Shown one piece after another: positions 36,171 to 45,739 of a DNA stretch of 64,000 nucleotides. Below the pieces are notes generated by a model. The model made no database searches. It was not told where the DNA came from and saw only the letters and a program-made list of their open reading frames with translations. Source of the DNA: Ruminococcus sp. (lineage in GTDB: Bacteria > Bacillota > Clostridia > Oscillospirales > Ruminococcaceae); assembly GCF_019417665.1 (NCBI RefSeq), contig NZ_DXUU01000004.1, positions 6,054 through 70,053 on the forward strand, read 5' to 3'. Numbering within the stretch: the stretch's first letter is position 1; each line of letters begins with the position of its first letter. The position numbers and the translations under genes were made by a program.

Positions 36171-37518
36171 GTCTCTGCCCCGGCAGGTGTTGGCGCAGTT
36201 TCGGGCATTGGAATGCGTGCAGCCGGGTGACACGGTATGCTGTGCCCTTTCCGGTGGAGCGGACAGCGTCTGTCTGCTCCGGTGTCTACTGGAATTGCAG
36301 GAGGAACTAGGAGTTTCTGTGACGGCAGTTCACGTAGATCACCAGCTGCGTGGAACGGAAAGCGACAGGGATCGGCAGTTCTGTGGGCAACTCTGTGCAT
36401 CGCTGGGGGTGTCTCTGGAAGAATACACTGTGGATGTGGAAACACGTGCCTGGCAGGAACACCTTTCCACGGAGCTTGCCGCCCGGCAGTGCCGCTATGA
36501 AGCCTTTTCGCAGGTGCAGGCGGACTGGATCGCCACGGCGCACACGGCTTCGGATAATCTGGAAACTCTGCTGCATCGCCTGATCCGGGGCAGCAGTCTC
36601 CATGGACTGACAGCCATTCCGCCGAAAAACGGCAGGATACTCCGACCGCTGCTGACAACGACCAGGGAACAGGTGGAGGCATATCTTGCGGAACTGGGGC
36701 AAACATATGTGACAGACAGCACTAATCTGACAAATCTGTATACACGCAACCGGATCCGGCACAGAATCGTTCCGGAGCTGAAACAACTCAACCCTTCTGT
36801 GGAACGCACCGCAGCGCACACCATCACTAGTCTATGCCGGGAGGATGACTACATGACACAGCAGACAACGGCGGCATATGCACAATGCCATACCAGTGCG
36901 GACATGTTGGAACATCTGGAGCAGATACACCCTGCACTGCAAACGCGTTGTCTGGCAATGCTGTTGGAGGAGCATGGACTTTCTTATGATGCGGCTCTGT
37001 TGGAACGTCTCATGGCATTGGCGGTGTATGGGGGCAGGTGGAACTTGTCCCGGCGTGTTTATGCGGCGGCAAAACCGGGCATCCTTTGGATAGAGACAGC
37101 ACCGCCAGAACCGCTGGGGGAAAAGGCACTGCTGAAATTGGGAGAAAATCAAATTTTTCCGGGTTTTATCCTGTACGCTTCTCTGATAGAAGCAGAAAAT
37201 CATGAGAAAGTAGAAAATGTTCACGGAAAATTTGCAAATAGTTGCCTGGATTATGATAAAATAAAGGGTAACATCTTCCTGCGTCTGCGACAGCCCGGGG
37301 AACGGATTCGTCTGCCCGGCAGAGCCTTTACTTCGTCCCTAAAAAAAGTCATTCAGGCACAAGTGCCCCAAGGACGCCGGAAGACCCTGCATATTCTAGC
37401 AGATGATGACGGGATCGTATTTGCGGAGTATATTGGTGCAGCCGACCGTGCAGTTCCCGATGAGAATACACGGCGGCTTCTGGTCGTAGAAATCAGAGAG
37501 GAGCAGAATGATGCCTGA
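36160..37518 (+). CDS. tilS: tRNA(Ile)-lysidine synthetase
   Basis: TilS joins lysine to C34 of the minor isoleucine tRNA, changing it from AUG to AUA decoding. The 452-residue protein starts at ATG 36160, seven bases after GGAG and overlapping dnaB; a longer frame lies inside dnaB and is spurious. The PP-loop motif SGGADS is at residues 31-36, followed by HVDHQLRG and TAHTASDNLET. The C-terminal anticodon-binding domain contains RLRQPGERIRLPGR. The tilS-hpt-ftsH order is typical of Firmicutes. Confidence 0.95.
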   Translation: MKAESLPRQVLAQFRALECVQPGDTVCCALSGGADSVCLLRCLLELQEELGVSVTAVHVDHQLRGTESDRDRQFCGQLCASLGVSLEEYTVDVETRAWQEHLSTELAARQCRYEAFSQVQADWIATAHTASDNLETLLHRLIRGSSLHGLTAIPPKNGRILRPLLTTTREQVEAYLAELGQTYVTDSTNLTNLYTRNRIRHRIVPELKQLNPSVERTAAHTITSLCREDDYMTQQTTAAYAQCHTSADMLEHLEQIHPALQTRCLAMLLEEHGLSYDAALLERLMALAVYGGRWNLSRRVYAAAKPGILWIETAPPEPLGEKALLKLGENQIFPGFILYASLIEAENHEKVENVHGKFANSCLDYDKIKGNIFLRLRQPGERIRLPGRAFTSSLKKVIQAQVPQGRRKTLHILADDDGIVFAEYIGAADRAVPDENTRRLLVVEIREEQNDA

Positions 37519-38065
37519 GCTGGAAGCGAATATTGTGCAAGTGCTGCTGACCAAAGTGCAGATACAGACACGGGTGCAGGAACTAGGCGCACAGTTGGCA
37601 TCAGATTATGCGGACAAAATGCCGCTGTTTGTGTGTCTGCTGAAAGGTTCTAGTATCTTTTTTGCCGACCTCGTACGTGCAGTGACGATTCCTCTGGAAC
37701 TGGACTTTATGCGAGCATCCAGCTATGGAGACAGCATGGTCACTTCTGGTCATGTACAGTTTGAAGTACCGTTGTCCCAAACTCTGACAGGACGGCATGT
37801 GGTGCTGGTGGAGGACATTCTGGACACGGGCACGACGCTTCATGCAGTGCTTCCGGTACTGGAAGCACAGAAACCGGCTTCGCTGGCAGTCTGCACGCTG
37901 TTGGATAAACCAGAACGGCGAAAATTTGAGGTGTCGTTGGCATATCGCGGCTTTTCCATTCCTGACGCTTTTGTGGTGGGATATGGACTGGATTATGCAG
38001 GACTTTATCGTAATTTGCCGTATATCGGGATTTATGAAAATTCTGAGGAACAACAAATGCATTGA
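37508..38065 (+). CDS. hpt: Hypoxanthine phosphoribosyltransferase
   Basis: This purine-salvage enzyme converts hypoxanthine or guanine with PRPP to the nucleotide. The 185-residue protein overlaps tilS by 11 bases, with GAGAGGAGCAG upstream. The PRPP-binding motif VVLVEDILDTGTT is at residues 98-110, and LLKGSSIFFADL and the late VVGYGLDYAGLYRNLPYIG are typical of the family. The start could be ATG 37508 or the adjacent ATG 37511. Confidence 0.95.
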   Translation: MMPELEANIVQVLLTKVQIQTRVQELGAQLASDYADKMPLFVCLLKGSSIFFADLVRAVTIPLELDFMRASSYGDSMVTSGHVQFEVPLSQTLTGRHVVLVEDILDTGTTLHAVLPVLEAQKPASLAVCTLLDKPERRKFEVSLAYRGFSIPDAFVVGYGLDYAGLYRNLPYIGIYENSEEQQMH

Positions 38066-38110
38066 GAAAAAGGCGCAGAGATCGCCGAAACAGAATGGAG
38101 TGAATGTGAT

Positions 38111-40096
38111 TTGACACCAAAGAGAGGCAGAGGCATCGGAACTTATCTTGTGATCGTATTGCTGCTCATTGCAGCCCTGGTCTTTTTGCTGCCGAATTTG
38201 AAGGGCAACGTCAAGACACCGGAATATTCTGAGATCATCCAGCATTTTGATGATTATGATGTCAAGGAATATACCCTGGATCTGGGATCCGGCGAACTGG
38301 AGATGGTGCTGCAGAATGACGAGAAAATTGCATATGAAGTGCCGAATGTCCAGATTTTCCTGGAGGATACCCAGTATTACCGGGAGAAGTATAACGCCAG
38401 AAACGAAGTACCTCTGAAAGAGGATTTCTATAAAATCAAGGATACTTCCTGGCTGCTGACGATTATTCCCACAGTGATCCTTGTGATCCTGATGATTATC
38501 CTGTTTGCATTTATGATGCGACAGGCAAACGGCGGCGGAAAGTACACTACATTCGGAAAGGCGAATATCAAGAACCAGATGAACACCCGGAAGGCTACCT
38601 TTGCGGATGTTGCCGGTGCGGATGAGGAAAAGCACGAGCTGGAAGAAATCGTGGACTTTTTGAAAAATCCCCGGAAATATGCGGAGTTGGGTGCAAGAAT
38701 CCCCAAGGGCGTATTGCTCATGGGACCGCCCGGAACCGGTAAGACGTTGCTGGCAAGAGCCGTCGCCGGAGAAGCAGGCTGTCCGTTCTTCTCCATTTCC
38801 GGTTCGGATTTTGTGGAAATGTTCGTGGGCGTAGGTGCATCCCGTGTGCGTGACCTGTTCGAACAGGCGAAGAAGAATGCACCGTCCATTATCTTCATAG
38901 ACGAGATTGACGCTGTGGGTCGGCACCGTGGTACGGGCATCGGTGGCGGACATGATGAACGGGAACAGACCCTGAACCAGTTGCTGGTAGAGATGGATGG
39001 TTTTACCGGAAAGGACAATGTCATTGTTATTGCGGCAACCAACCGCCGGGATATACTTGATCCGGCACTGCTGCGTCCGGGACGGTTTGACCGCCAGATC
39101 GTGGTGGGCTATCCCGATGTCAAGGGTCGTGAAGCCATTCTGAAAGTACACACAAAATCCAAGAGCGTTGGCCCTGATGTGGATCTGTCCACCATTGCGA
39201 AGTCCACTGTGGGCTTTACGGGTGCGGATCTGGAGAATCTGGTCAACGAAGCCTGCCTGCTGGCGGCACGGAAGAATAAAAAGGCGATCACCATGGAGGA
39301 AATCCAGGAATCGACCATCAAGGTCATTGCCGGCCCGGAGAAGAAATCTCACAAGGTGACGGAAAAGGAAAAGCGTCTGACAGCATTCCATGAGGCAGGT
39401 CACGCCGTCTGCACGTACTACTGCGATCACCAGGATAAGGTGCACCAGGTATCCATCATCCCTCGTGGCATGGCTGGGGGATATACCATGTCCCTGCCGG
39501 AACAGGACAAGAGCTTTGTCTCCAAAAAGGAGATGGAGGAGAATATCATCACACTGCTGGGCGGCCGTGTTGCGGAGCAGCTGGTACTGGAGGACATCTC
39601 CACCGGTGCATCCAACGACCTGGAGCGTGCCACATCCACGGCACGGAGCATGGTGACACGTTATGGTTTCAGCGAGAAGATGGGACCTGTGGTTTACGGC
39701 AACGACCAGAGTGAAGTGTTCCTGGGACGGGATCTGGGTTCGTCCAGAGACTATTCTGACCGTGTGGCAGCGGAGATTGACGACGAAGTGCGTTCCATCA
39801 TTGAAAAGGCGTACGACAAGGCAAAGGAAATTTTGCAGGCGCACATGGATCAGCTCCATCTGCTGGCGAAGTATTTGATGCTTCATGAGAAGATCGAACG
39901 GGAAGATTTCGAGGTGCTCATGCGCGGCGAGATGGACCCGGCGATGTTCGAGGATACACCGGCAGAACCGGAGGAAACCGCACCGGAGACGGCGCAGCCG
40001 GCAGAGCCTGCGGTGGAAACCACTGAGGCAGAGCTGCAAACAAAGACGGAACCGGCGGCAGATATGCTGGAGAATCCGGAGAAAAAGGAAGAATAA
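38111..40096 (+). CDS. ftsH: FtsH, membrane AAA+ zinc protease
   Basis: FtsH degrades damaged and short-lived membrane and cytosolic proteins. The 661-residue protein starts with TTG 38111 (GGAG upstream; no better in-frame ATG). Two membrane segments (about 15-32 and 117-137) flank an outside domain; the AAA module has Walker A GPPGTGKT at 205-212, Walker [12 protein letters not shown] and the second region of homology, and the protease has HEAGH at 427-431. The last 45 residues are Pro/Glu/Thr-rich and look disordered. A second ftsH begins in the window at its far end. Confidence 0.96.
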   Translation: MTPKRGRGIGTYLVIVLLLIAALVFLLPNLKGNVKTPEYSEIIQHFDDYDVKEYTLDLGSGELEMVLQNDEKIAYEVPNVQIFLEDTQYYREKYNARNEVPLKEDFYKIKDTSWLLTIIPTVILVILMIILFAFMMRQANGGGKYTTFGKANIKNQMNTRKATFADVAGADEEKHELEEIVDFLKNPRKYAELGARIPKGVLLMGPPGTGKTLLARAVAGEAGCPFFSISGSDFVEMFVGVGASRVRDLFEQAKKNAPSIIFIDEIDAVGRHRGTGIGGGHDEREQTLNQLLVEMDGFTGKDNVIVIAATNRRDILDPALLRPGRFDRQIVVGYPDVKGREAILKVHTKSKSVGPDVDLSTIAKSTVGFTGADLENLVNEACLLAARKNKKAITMEEIQESTIKVIAGPEKKSHKVTEKEKRLTAFHEAGHAVCTYYCDHQDKVHQVSIIPRGMAGGYTMSLPEQDKSFVSKKEMEENIITLLGGRVAEQLVLEDISTGASNDLERATSTARSMVTRYGFSEKMGPVVYGNDQSEVFLGRDLGSSRDYSDRVAAEIDDEVRSIIEKAYDKAKEILQAHMDQLHLLAKYLMLHEKIEREDFEVLMRGEMDPAMFEDTPAEPEETAPETAQPAEPAVETTEAELQTKTEPAADMLENPEKKEE

Positions 40097-40174
40097 TGGA
40101 AAAGGCTGCTGTGCTTGGAATGAGTATGGCAGTCTTTTTGTTTGAACTTTGTTCACACTATTAAATGTGATTTG

Positions 40175-40183
40175 TGATATAAT
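40175..40183 (+). promoter_or_regulatory. Extended -10 promoter of the LRR-dockerin gene
   Basis: TGATATAAT (TATAAT at 40178-40183) lies 54 bases before the start. I see no clear -35 at the expected distance. Confidence 0.55.
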
Positions 40184-40236
40184 GGAAGAAAGTGACGAAT
40201 GTGTGCGATCATTCGGAATAAAAAGGAGAACTTGAT

Positions 40237-41265
40237 ATGGGTAGTTGGAAACGGGTATTGGCGGCGGTTGCTGCTGGGGTGATTTTTGCGGTGAGTGTAC
40301 CATGGACTGTCAGTGCGGTGGAAGCCTTAGAAACCGGTACATATGGTGATTTGACGTATATGGTACTTGAGGATGGAACTGTTGCGATCACGGACTGTGA
40401 TGAAAGTGTGAAGGAAGTAAAAATCCCGGCGGAAATTGATGGGATGGCAGTGACCGGCATAGGTTGGCGTACATTTTTTGGCTGTAAAAGTCTGACTACT
40501 GTCATCATTCCAGACAGTGTGACCATCATAGGAAATTGTGCGTTTGAGTGGTGCACCAGTCTGACTGAAATTACAATTCCAGACAGTGTGACCAGCATTG
40601 GAGATTATGCGTTTTTTGAGTGCGACAGTTTGACTGGGATTACTATTCCAGATGGTGTGACCAGCATTGGAAGGGGTGCGTTTTCTGGATGCAATAGTTT
40701 GCCTGGGATTACCATTCCAGACAGTGTGACCAGTATTGGAGATTATGCGTTTTCAGGCTGTAACAGTTTGACTGGTATCAAGATTCCGAATGGTGTGACC
40801 AGCATTGAGACGAATACGTTTTTTGGATGTACAAGTTTGATTGAAGTTACCATCCCGGAGAGTGTGATCAGTATTGGAAATTATGCGTTTTCTAGTTGTG
40901 ACAGATTGACCGATGTTTATTACAGTGGCACGGAAGAAGCGTGGAACGCAATTGAAATTGGAGAGTCTAATGAATCTCTTCTAAACGCTACAATTCATTT
41001 TAACAGCATCGAAGAAACTACTACTACAACGACAACAGAAACAATTACAGAAACAACCACTACAACAGAAGTCACAGCAACAGAAACTATTACGACAGAA
41101 GAAACGACAACAGACACCACTACGACAACAGACATCGCAGAGCTTCCCCAATCCGCTGGCGACATCGACGGCGACAATATTATTGACGCTAACGATGCCT
41201 ACTATTGTCTCCTCGCCTATGCGAAAATGTCCGTGAGCGGTGATTCCGGTCTGACCGATGCATAA
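40237..41265 (+). CDS. Secreted LRR (BspA-like) protein with truncated dockerin
   Basis: This encodes 342 residues: a signal peptide (ending WTVSA), about six BspA-type leucine-rich repeats of 23 residues (unit like SIGDYAFSGCNSLTGIKIP), a Thr/Glu linker of about 45 residues and the first dockerin loop (GDIDGDNIIDANDAY). TAA at 41263-41265 ends the frame in the middle of the dockerin, where the paralogue at 62116 has CAA. AAAAGGAGAACTTGAT precedes ATG 40237. Such LRR proteins usually mediate surface adhesion. With only half a dockerin, cohesin binding is doubtful. Confidence 0.85.
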   Translation: MGSWKRVLAAVAAGVIFAVSVPWTVSAVEALETGTYGDLTYMVLEDGTVAITDCDESVKEVKIPAEIDGMAVTGIGWRTFFGCKSLTTVIIPDSVTIIGNCAFEWCTSLTEITIPDSVTSIGDYAFFECDSLTGITIPDGVTSIGRGAFSGCNSLPGITIPDSVTSIGDYAFSGCNSLTGIKIPNGVTSIETNTFFGCTSLIEVTIPESVISIGNYAFSSCDRLTDVYYSGTEEAWNAIEIGESNESLLNATIHFNSIEETTTTTTTETITETTTTTEVTATETITTEETTTDTTTTTDIAELPQSAGDIDGDNIIDANDAYYCLLAYAKMSVSGDSGLTDA

Positions 41266-41388
41266 ATGAAAGCGGCAGATGTAGACAGCAACGGCAGTAT
41301 TAACGCAGATGACGCTTATTACATCCTGCTGTACTACGCAAAACAATCCGTGGGACAGGATGTCTCCTGGACGGAACTTCTCGGCTGA
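41266..41388 (+). pseudogene. Second half of the dockerin, cut off by a stop codon
   Basis: Directly after TAA, in the same frame, ATG begins 40 codons encoding ADVDSNGSINADDAYYILL and the standard ending SWTELLG before TGA 41386-41388. Homology to the intact paralogue runs straight across the stop. Because ATG abuts TAA, ribosomes could reinitiate and make this half as a separate peptide, but no separate ribosome site is seen. Confidence 0.8.
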
Positions 41389-41410
41389 ACTCCTGTTTCA
41401 TAATACACCA

Positions 41411-41442
41411 AACCGGAACGGCACTGACTGCTCCGGTTTTTT
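41411..41442 (+). terminator. Terminator after the LRR-dockerin gene
   Basis: AACCGGA (41411-41417) pairs with TCCGGTT (41432-41438), followed by a T-run. A near-identical terminator follows the dockerin remnant at 60053-60084. Confidence 0.85.
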
Positions 41443-41485
41443 GTATGGAAATCAGATTTATCACATGATAAAACTTACAAAATTG

Positions 41486-41513
41486 TAGGGGCGAACTGTG
41501 TTCGCCCGCAAAT
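41486..41513. repeat. GTAGGGGCGAAC short palindromic repeat
   Basis: TGTAGGGGCGAACTGTGTTC followed by GCCCGCAAA folds as GGGCGAAC/GTTCGCCC. A very similar copy lies at 54750-54778 and a looser one at 54668-54700. It precedes the luxS promoter. Confidence 0.6.
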
Positions 41514-41540
41514 TTCCGAAAATCGTTTTTTGATACATAC

Positions 41541-41570
41541 TTGACAAGTGCAATGAATGTTTGCTATAAT
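41541..41570 (+). promoter_or_regulatory. luxS promoter
   Basis: TTGACA (41541-41546), an 18-base spacer and TATAAT (41565-41570) lie 39 bases before the luxS start. Confidence 0.85.
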
Positions 41571-41609
41571 AATATCATGGATTACTATGTAAATTCGGAG
41601 GAAATACCT

Positions 41610-42104
41610 ATGAAACAGATCACAAGCTTTACCATTAACCATGACCACCTGAAACGGGGCATGTATATTTCTCGTGTGGACGGGGATGTGGTGACATATG
41701 ACATCCGCATGAAGCTGCCCAACAACCCAGAGGGCGACTACCTGGAGGAGAATGCCCTGCATACCTTTGAACATCTTTTTGCTACCTATGTGCGCAATAC
41801 ACCTTTTTCCGATGACATTGTCTATGTGGGCCCCATGGGATGCCGCACCGGGTTCTATTTCCTAACACGGGATACCATCTCTGGCGCAGATGCCATTTGC
41901 CTGGTGCAGGAGACATTGCAGTTTGTTCTGGATTTTTCCGGGGAGATCCCTGGGGGAAAACGCTGGGAATGCGGCAATTATCTCGCCCATGACCTGGATG
42001 GTGCAAAGGCAGTCGCACAGGAATTTCAGCCAGTTATGGCGGATTGGTCTCCGGCGCAGCTGCAATATCCCCAGGATGTATTAAATGGTACTGCTTCAGT
42101 CTGA
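41610..42104 (+). CDS. luxS: S-ribosylhomocysteine lyase LuxS
   Basis: LuxS splits S-ribosylhomocysteine into homocysteine and DPD, the precursor of AI-2, as part of the activated methyl cycle. The 164-residue protein starts at ATG 41610 after CGGAGGAAA; the longer frame begins inside the promoter. Metal ligands H51 and H55 lie in HTFEHLFATY and C121 in ECGNYLAHDL, and the catalytic cysteine C78 lies in GPMGCRTGFYF. The homocysteine it frees links it to the sulfhydrylase gene at 54906. Confidence 0.96.
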   Translation: MKQITSFTINHDHLKRGMYISRVDGDVVTYDIRMKLPNNPEGDYLEENALHTFEHLFATYVRNTPFSDDIVYVGPMGCRTGFYFLTRDTISGADAICLVQETLQFVLDFSGEIPGGKRWECGNYLAHDLDGAKAVAQEFQPVMADWSPAQLQYPQDVLNGTASV

Positions 42105-42123
42105 CAGAAAGAGGGGACAGATA

Positions 42124-43935
42124 TTGGAAAACCAGGAATTGAAAGATGTCGTGCAGGGGAAGGAGGCAATTGTGTCGAAGATTTTAGACACGCCCGATGC
42201 GGCTGATGCACCAGAAGAACCGATTGTATCGGATTCTCCGGCTGTGCCTGATGAATCAGAAGTGCCGGAGAATACACGCTCGTTTTGGAAGGATTTCGGA
42301 AAGGGTCTGACGCTTACTTTGCCGCCAATGCTGCTGTTTTTTGTGGCAGCTATTGTGGTTTATTATATTCTCTTTCCCAGCAAGGGCGAATTTCATGCGG
42401 ATTGTACCGATACTATATACTGGGCAAAAGCTTCCTATGACAGCGGCAGTATTTTTAACCCGGATTTTTCCTATGCCTGTCTGCTGCCATTCGGCGGAAG
42501 TCTGCTCATGCTGATCTTCATGCCCTTTTTTGGCTTGTCTATGACGACCCATACTTTGGGTATGTTGCTGTTTTTCTTGCTGTTCCTGACGGGATTCTGT
42601 CTTATGCTCAAAGAAATGCACTGGAATTATCGTTGGATCTGCGGTGCAGCGGCAGTTTTGCTGGCTGTTGTCAGTTCCAGCGAAAAGCTGCGTGAGATCT
42701 TTTGGGGACATACGATCTATTATAGTCTGGGCATTCTCTTTTTGTTCTACGGGTTGTTCCTGCTATTTCGGCTGGAAAATCTGCTGGAGCAGAAAGTGCC
42801 TTCGGATGCTTCGAAGAAGGAACGCTCCCGGTGTATCCACGCTTGTATCACACTGATCGTATTACTAGTATTTTTCATGTTGTGCAGCACCGATCAGGTG
42901 ACAGCGCTGACGATTTTTGCTCTGCCCATTCTGGCGGCAATTTTTTTGGAACGTTTGCTGGATCGCCGAACACCTCTGGTGAGTTTGAAAAATGGCAGAG
43001 TGCTGTTGCTGTTGTTGACTCTGGTTGTGATGATCTTGTGCGGCTTGATGTTGGGGCAGCATTGGGCAGGGGGCATTACCGCAGACTATGCGGATTCCTA
43101 TTCCAATTATGCAGCCCAATCTACCTGGCTGGAACATGCGCAGACATTTCCGCTGGCATGGCTGAAACTGTTGGGACTGGAGGATATTCCGGGCACGCCG
43201 CTCATGAATGGGGAAAGCGTGAAAAACCTCATTCGTATGGCGGCAGCCATTCTGTTGCTGGTACTTCCCATTGTAGCGACTTGCTGTTATCCGAAGTATG
43301 AGGGAGAATCAGGCAGACAGATCCGGATTCTGATCTGGGCACACTGGATCATGACAGCGCTCATTATGGTGGGCTATATCTGTGGCTATTTATCTATGGC
43401 GAATTGGCGGCTCAGCCCCATTGTTTGCACTTCTGCCGTTGTTTCCATGGTATTTTTGCATTGGGCGATCTCCAACCGCACTTCCATGAACCGGATCGCT
43501 GGGGTTTTATGTATTCCTGTGGTTTGCTTCTGTGCACTTAGCGTATGGAATGTGGCGGCATTGCCCAAGGATTATTACAAGGAAAATACCCAGTATCAGC
43601 TGGTGGAGGTACTGAAAGAACATGGATTGACTTACGGCTACGCCACATTCTGGCACGCAAATGCCATGACTGTGATCTCGGATTCAGAAATGTTGGTTCG
43701 CAATGTGGAGGTAAATGAATATGGTGTAAGCCCGGCGGAATATCAGACGGCACAAAGCTGGTACGAAGATCAACCGGAACAAGAAGAATATTTTCTGCTG
43801 TTGGATCAGGGTGAGTACGATATGCTGTTGACTCAGGTAGATCCATTGCTGAAAAAAGCACAGAAGTCGTTTCCGGTAAGGGACGATAACGGCACAGTTT
43901 ATTGGGTGCTGGTGTTCACAGAGAATATTTTTTAA
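42124..43935 (+). CDS. Multi-pass membrane protein of unknown function
   Basis: I chose TTG 42124 (603 residues) because AGAGGGG is well placed; ATG 42085, overlapping luxS, is an alternative that adds 13 residues. An acidic, Pro-rich cytoplasmic start of about 65 residues is followed by about twelve hydrophobic segments and a C-terminal soluble part of about 120 residues (from VAALPKDYYKEN). The layout resembles GT-C fold glycosyltransferases, with an early loop FHADCTDTIYW, but I see no decisive motif. It may be cotranscribed with luxS. Confidence 0.75.
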   Translation: MENQELKDVVQGKEAIVSKILDTPDAADAPEEPIVSDSPAVPDESEVPENTRSFWKDFGKGLTLTLPPMLLFFVAAIVVYYILFPSKGEFHADCTDTIYWAKASYDSGSIFNPDFSYACLLPFGGSLLMLIFMPFFGLSMTTHTLGMLLFFLLFLTGFCLMLKEMHWNYRWICGAAAVLLAVVSSSEKLREIFWGHTIYYSLGILFLFYGLFLLFRLENLLEQKVPSDASKKERSRCIHACITLIVLLVFFMLCSTDQVTALTIFALPILAAIFLERLLDRRTPLVSLKNGRVLLLLLTLVVMILCGLMLGQHWAGGITADYADSYSNYAAQSTWLEHAQTFPLAWLKLLGLEDIPGTPLMNGESVKNLIRMAAAILLLVLPIVATCCYPKYEGESGRQIRILIWAHWIMTALIMVGYICGYLSMANWRLSPIVCTSAVVSMVFLHWAISNRTSMNRIAGVLCIPVVCFCALSVWNVAALPKDYYKENTQYQLVEVLKEHGLTYGYATFWHANAMTVISDSEMLVRNVEVNEYGVSPAEYQTAQSWYEDQPEQEEYFLLLDQGEYDMLLTQVDPLLKKAQKSFPVRDDNGTVYWVLVFTENIF

Positions 43936-43944
43936 AAATAATAG

Positions 43945-43982
43945 AAAAACCGCCTGATGTGCAAAATCATCAGGCGGTTTTT
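43945..43982. terminator. Bidirectional terminator
   Basis: AACCGCCTGATG (43948-43959) and CATCAGGCGGTT (43968-43979) form a perfect stem with A and T runs on either side, between convergent genes. Confidence 0.92.
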
Positions 43983-43995
43983 GTGCAGTGTTGTT

Positions 43996-44724
43996 TTATA
44001 TTTCTTCTGCACGTTGTATTCGTCGGGCAAACCAGGTCAGCAGTTCTTCTTTTGTCATTGCTCTCTGGTGCGCCGGCTGGCACACAGTGAAATCCAACGG
44101 TAACAGTTCCTGCACCAGTTTTCGCAGCTTTTCCGGGCGTTCCGTCCAAACATCATCTACCAACTCCTGATAGACTGCATCTCCCAGAAATACCATGCGT
44201 TCCTCTTTTACCCAAACGATCATGGTATCTCTGGCGTGGGGACTGGTTACATGCTGTAGGACGCAGGTGCAGTTGCCCAGATCCAGGGTCATGGATTCAG
44301 AAAACGTCAGTGTGGGCAGTGCCACACGGATGGTTTCCAGCTGTGGGAAATGTGCTCGTATCCGTGGCACGCACAGACGGGGCACAATGCCCTTTTCTGC
44401 ATTTTTCTCCAGTTCGTCCGGCGTCCATTGCAGTTTTGATACCATTTCCAGAGACTGGCGTGTCTGCACACAAGCAATGGACGGGATATCCAGCGCACTC
44501 AGCCCGAAACAGTGATCCCAGTGGGAATGGGTCAGGGCTACGAGGTCTGGCCGGCGAAAACCGGCTTCATCCACTGCCGCCTGAAATTCCTGCACGTGTG
44601 CAGGAGAATTCCCTGCATCCACCATAAGGGAAAACCGATCTCCCCGGATATATCCCAAAGACGGACGATCCTTCGTTTGGGAAAACCGCAGATGGTATAC
44701 CCTTGGCGTCAATTGCTCCAACAT
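43996..44724 (-). CDS. MBL-fold metallo-hydrolase
   Basis: This encodes 242 residues starting MLEQLTPRVYHLRF at ATG 44724. The metallo-beta-lactamase motif THSHWDHCFG is intact, and later ligands can be placed in SPHARDTM and FLGDAVY. The substrate is unknown; the fold covers thioesterases, lactonases and nucleases. The GAGG ribosome site (44733-44736) lies inside a fragment of the repeat family at 27545, so the element seems to supply it. The gene is 26 bases after the YdcF-like gene and likely in one operon. Confidence 0.85.
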   Translation of the reverse strand: MLEQLTPRVYHLRFSQTKDRPSLGYIRGDRFSLMVDAGNSPAHVQEFQAAVDEAGFRRPDLVALTHSHWDHCFGLSALDIPSIACVQTRQSLEMVSKLQWTPDELEKNAEKGIVPRLCVPRIRAHFPQLETIRVALPTLTFSESMTLDLGNCTCVLQHVTSPHARDTMIVWVKEERMVFLGDAVYQELVDDVWTERPEKLRKLVQELLPLDFTVCQPAHQRAMTKEELLTWFARRIQRAEEI

Positions 44725-44725
44725 A

Positions 44726-44748
44726 AAACACGCCTCATTCCTAATTTT
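44726..44748. repeat. Fragment of the ATGAGGAATGGCGG repeat family
   Basis: CGCCTCATTCCTAATTTT matches the right end of the copy at 27545-27685. It sits between the YdcF-like and MBL genes. Confidence 0.5.
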
Positions 44749-44750
44749 TA

Positions 44751-45515
44751 TCAACCATGCCCCAACACCAGCAGCTGAAACAATGCCATCCACTCCCGCA
44801 CCCAATAGGTGGGCACATAGAGTGGATTGGTATAAGCACTGTATGCCGATGCCTCCAGCCCTGCTTTTTCCGCAAGCAGTTCGGCACGATACTGGTGAAA
44901 TCCATCTGTCACGATGACAATTTCCGTGCCCAGTCTGTTTTCCTCTAGAATTTCGGCTGCATTGCGGAGATTTTCCTGGGTATCCGTAGACTGATCCTCT
45001 ACCAGAATCCGTTCTTCCGCCACGCCGTGTTCCACGAGCCAGAGTTTCATGGCTTGTCCCTCTGGAATGTCCTCACCAGCGCCTTGTCCTCCGGTAACTA
45101 CGCAGGAAACAGAGGGATTTTCATCCAGATATTCCAGTGCAGCCTCTAGCCGTCGGGTCAGCATGGCACTGGGTTTTGTTCCCCGTACTTTGCAGCCCAG
45201 CACCACAACAGTCTCCGGTGTTTTCGGTGTATCAGCAATTGCACGTGCCATCTGCACGGACATGATGCCGGAAAAAATCAACCCGGCAGCGACCAGTACG
45301 CCCAGTACGGACAGCCCGATCTTTCCAGGGAGATGTTCCCATATCCGGCGGAACAGTTGTCCCAGTGCATGGGGAAATAGGGTAAGTGCAATCAGAAACA
45401 GACAGCCCAATGCACCGCCGATGTTGCCGGGGTTGCAGATACGCTTAAACACCGGTGCAACAAAAAAGAACAATAAGATCAGTTCAGGGATGAGAAAAAG
45501 ATATCGTATTCGCAT
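44751..45515 (-). CDS. YdcF-like (DUF218, SanA/ElyC family) membrane protein
   Basis: This encodes 254 residues starting at ATG 45515 after AGGAGGAGCCCT. Three hydrophobic segments (about 5-20, 31-50 and 67-87) precede a DUF218 domain with VVVLGCKVRGTKPS, CVVTGGQGAGEDIPEG, EDQSTDTQENLRNA and VTDGFHQYRAELLA. Relatives such as SanA and ElyC affect envelope permeability or lipid-carrier use; the exact reaction is not known. It is the first gene before the MBL hydrolase. Confidence 0.85.
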   Translation of the reverse strand: MRIRYLFLIPELILLFFFVAPVFKRICNPGNIGGALGCLFLIALTLFPHALGQLFRRIWEHLPGKIGLSVLGVLVAAGLIFSGIMSVQMARAIADTPKTPETVVVLGCKVRGTKPSAMLTRRLEAALEYLDENPSVSCVVTGGQGAGEDIPEGQAMKLWLVEHGVAEERILVEDQSTDTQENLRNAAEILEENRLGTEIVIVTDGFHQYRAELLAEKAGLEASAYSAYTNPLYVPTYWVREWMALFQLLVLGHG

Positions 45516-45618
45516 AGGGCTCCTCCTGGATAGTATGGCGTGCTTTCTTCTTTTTATTATAGCACAGGAAAAAATCTTTGTCAATTTTCACATTTTTTCT
45601 ACATAAATAATATTATAT

Positions 45619-45647
45619 TTGACAAAACGTATACTATCTGTTATAAT
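45619..45647 (+). promoter_or_regulatory. Promoter of the glycosyltransferase-like gene
   Basis: TTGACA (45619-45624), 17 bases and TATAAT (45642-45647) match the consensus fully, about 93 bases before the start. Confidence 0.87.
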
Positions 45648-45739
45648 ATGATTTGTACGGGGTTAAATTCAGACAGTACTGTATAATAAGCATTTCATAT
45701 TTTTATACAGTAAACGTCAAAAAAGAAAGGATTTCTAAA

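Noticed and set aside
37601..40303. A 900-codon open frame on the minus strand opposite hpt and ftsH
   Set aside because: Its product is Cys/His-rich without any domain, it has no ribosome site, and hpt and ftsH on the plus strand carry every family motif. It is an antisense shadow of biased codon use.
40550..40900. Regular repeats that look at first like a CRISPR or satellite array
   Set aside because: The period is 69 bases, in frame, and encodes 23-residue BspA-type leucine-rich repeats. The same holds for 62330-62720.
40995..41150. ACA/ACG-rich tandem repeat as a phase-variation tract
   Set aside because: It encodes a Thr/Glu linker, as is usual before dockerins; the units are irregular and not a simple mononucleotide or tetranucleotide tract.
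41263..41265. Recoding of the in-frame stop as selenocysteine
   Set aside because: The codon is TAA, not TGA, the paralogue has CAA there, and there is no SECIS-like context.
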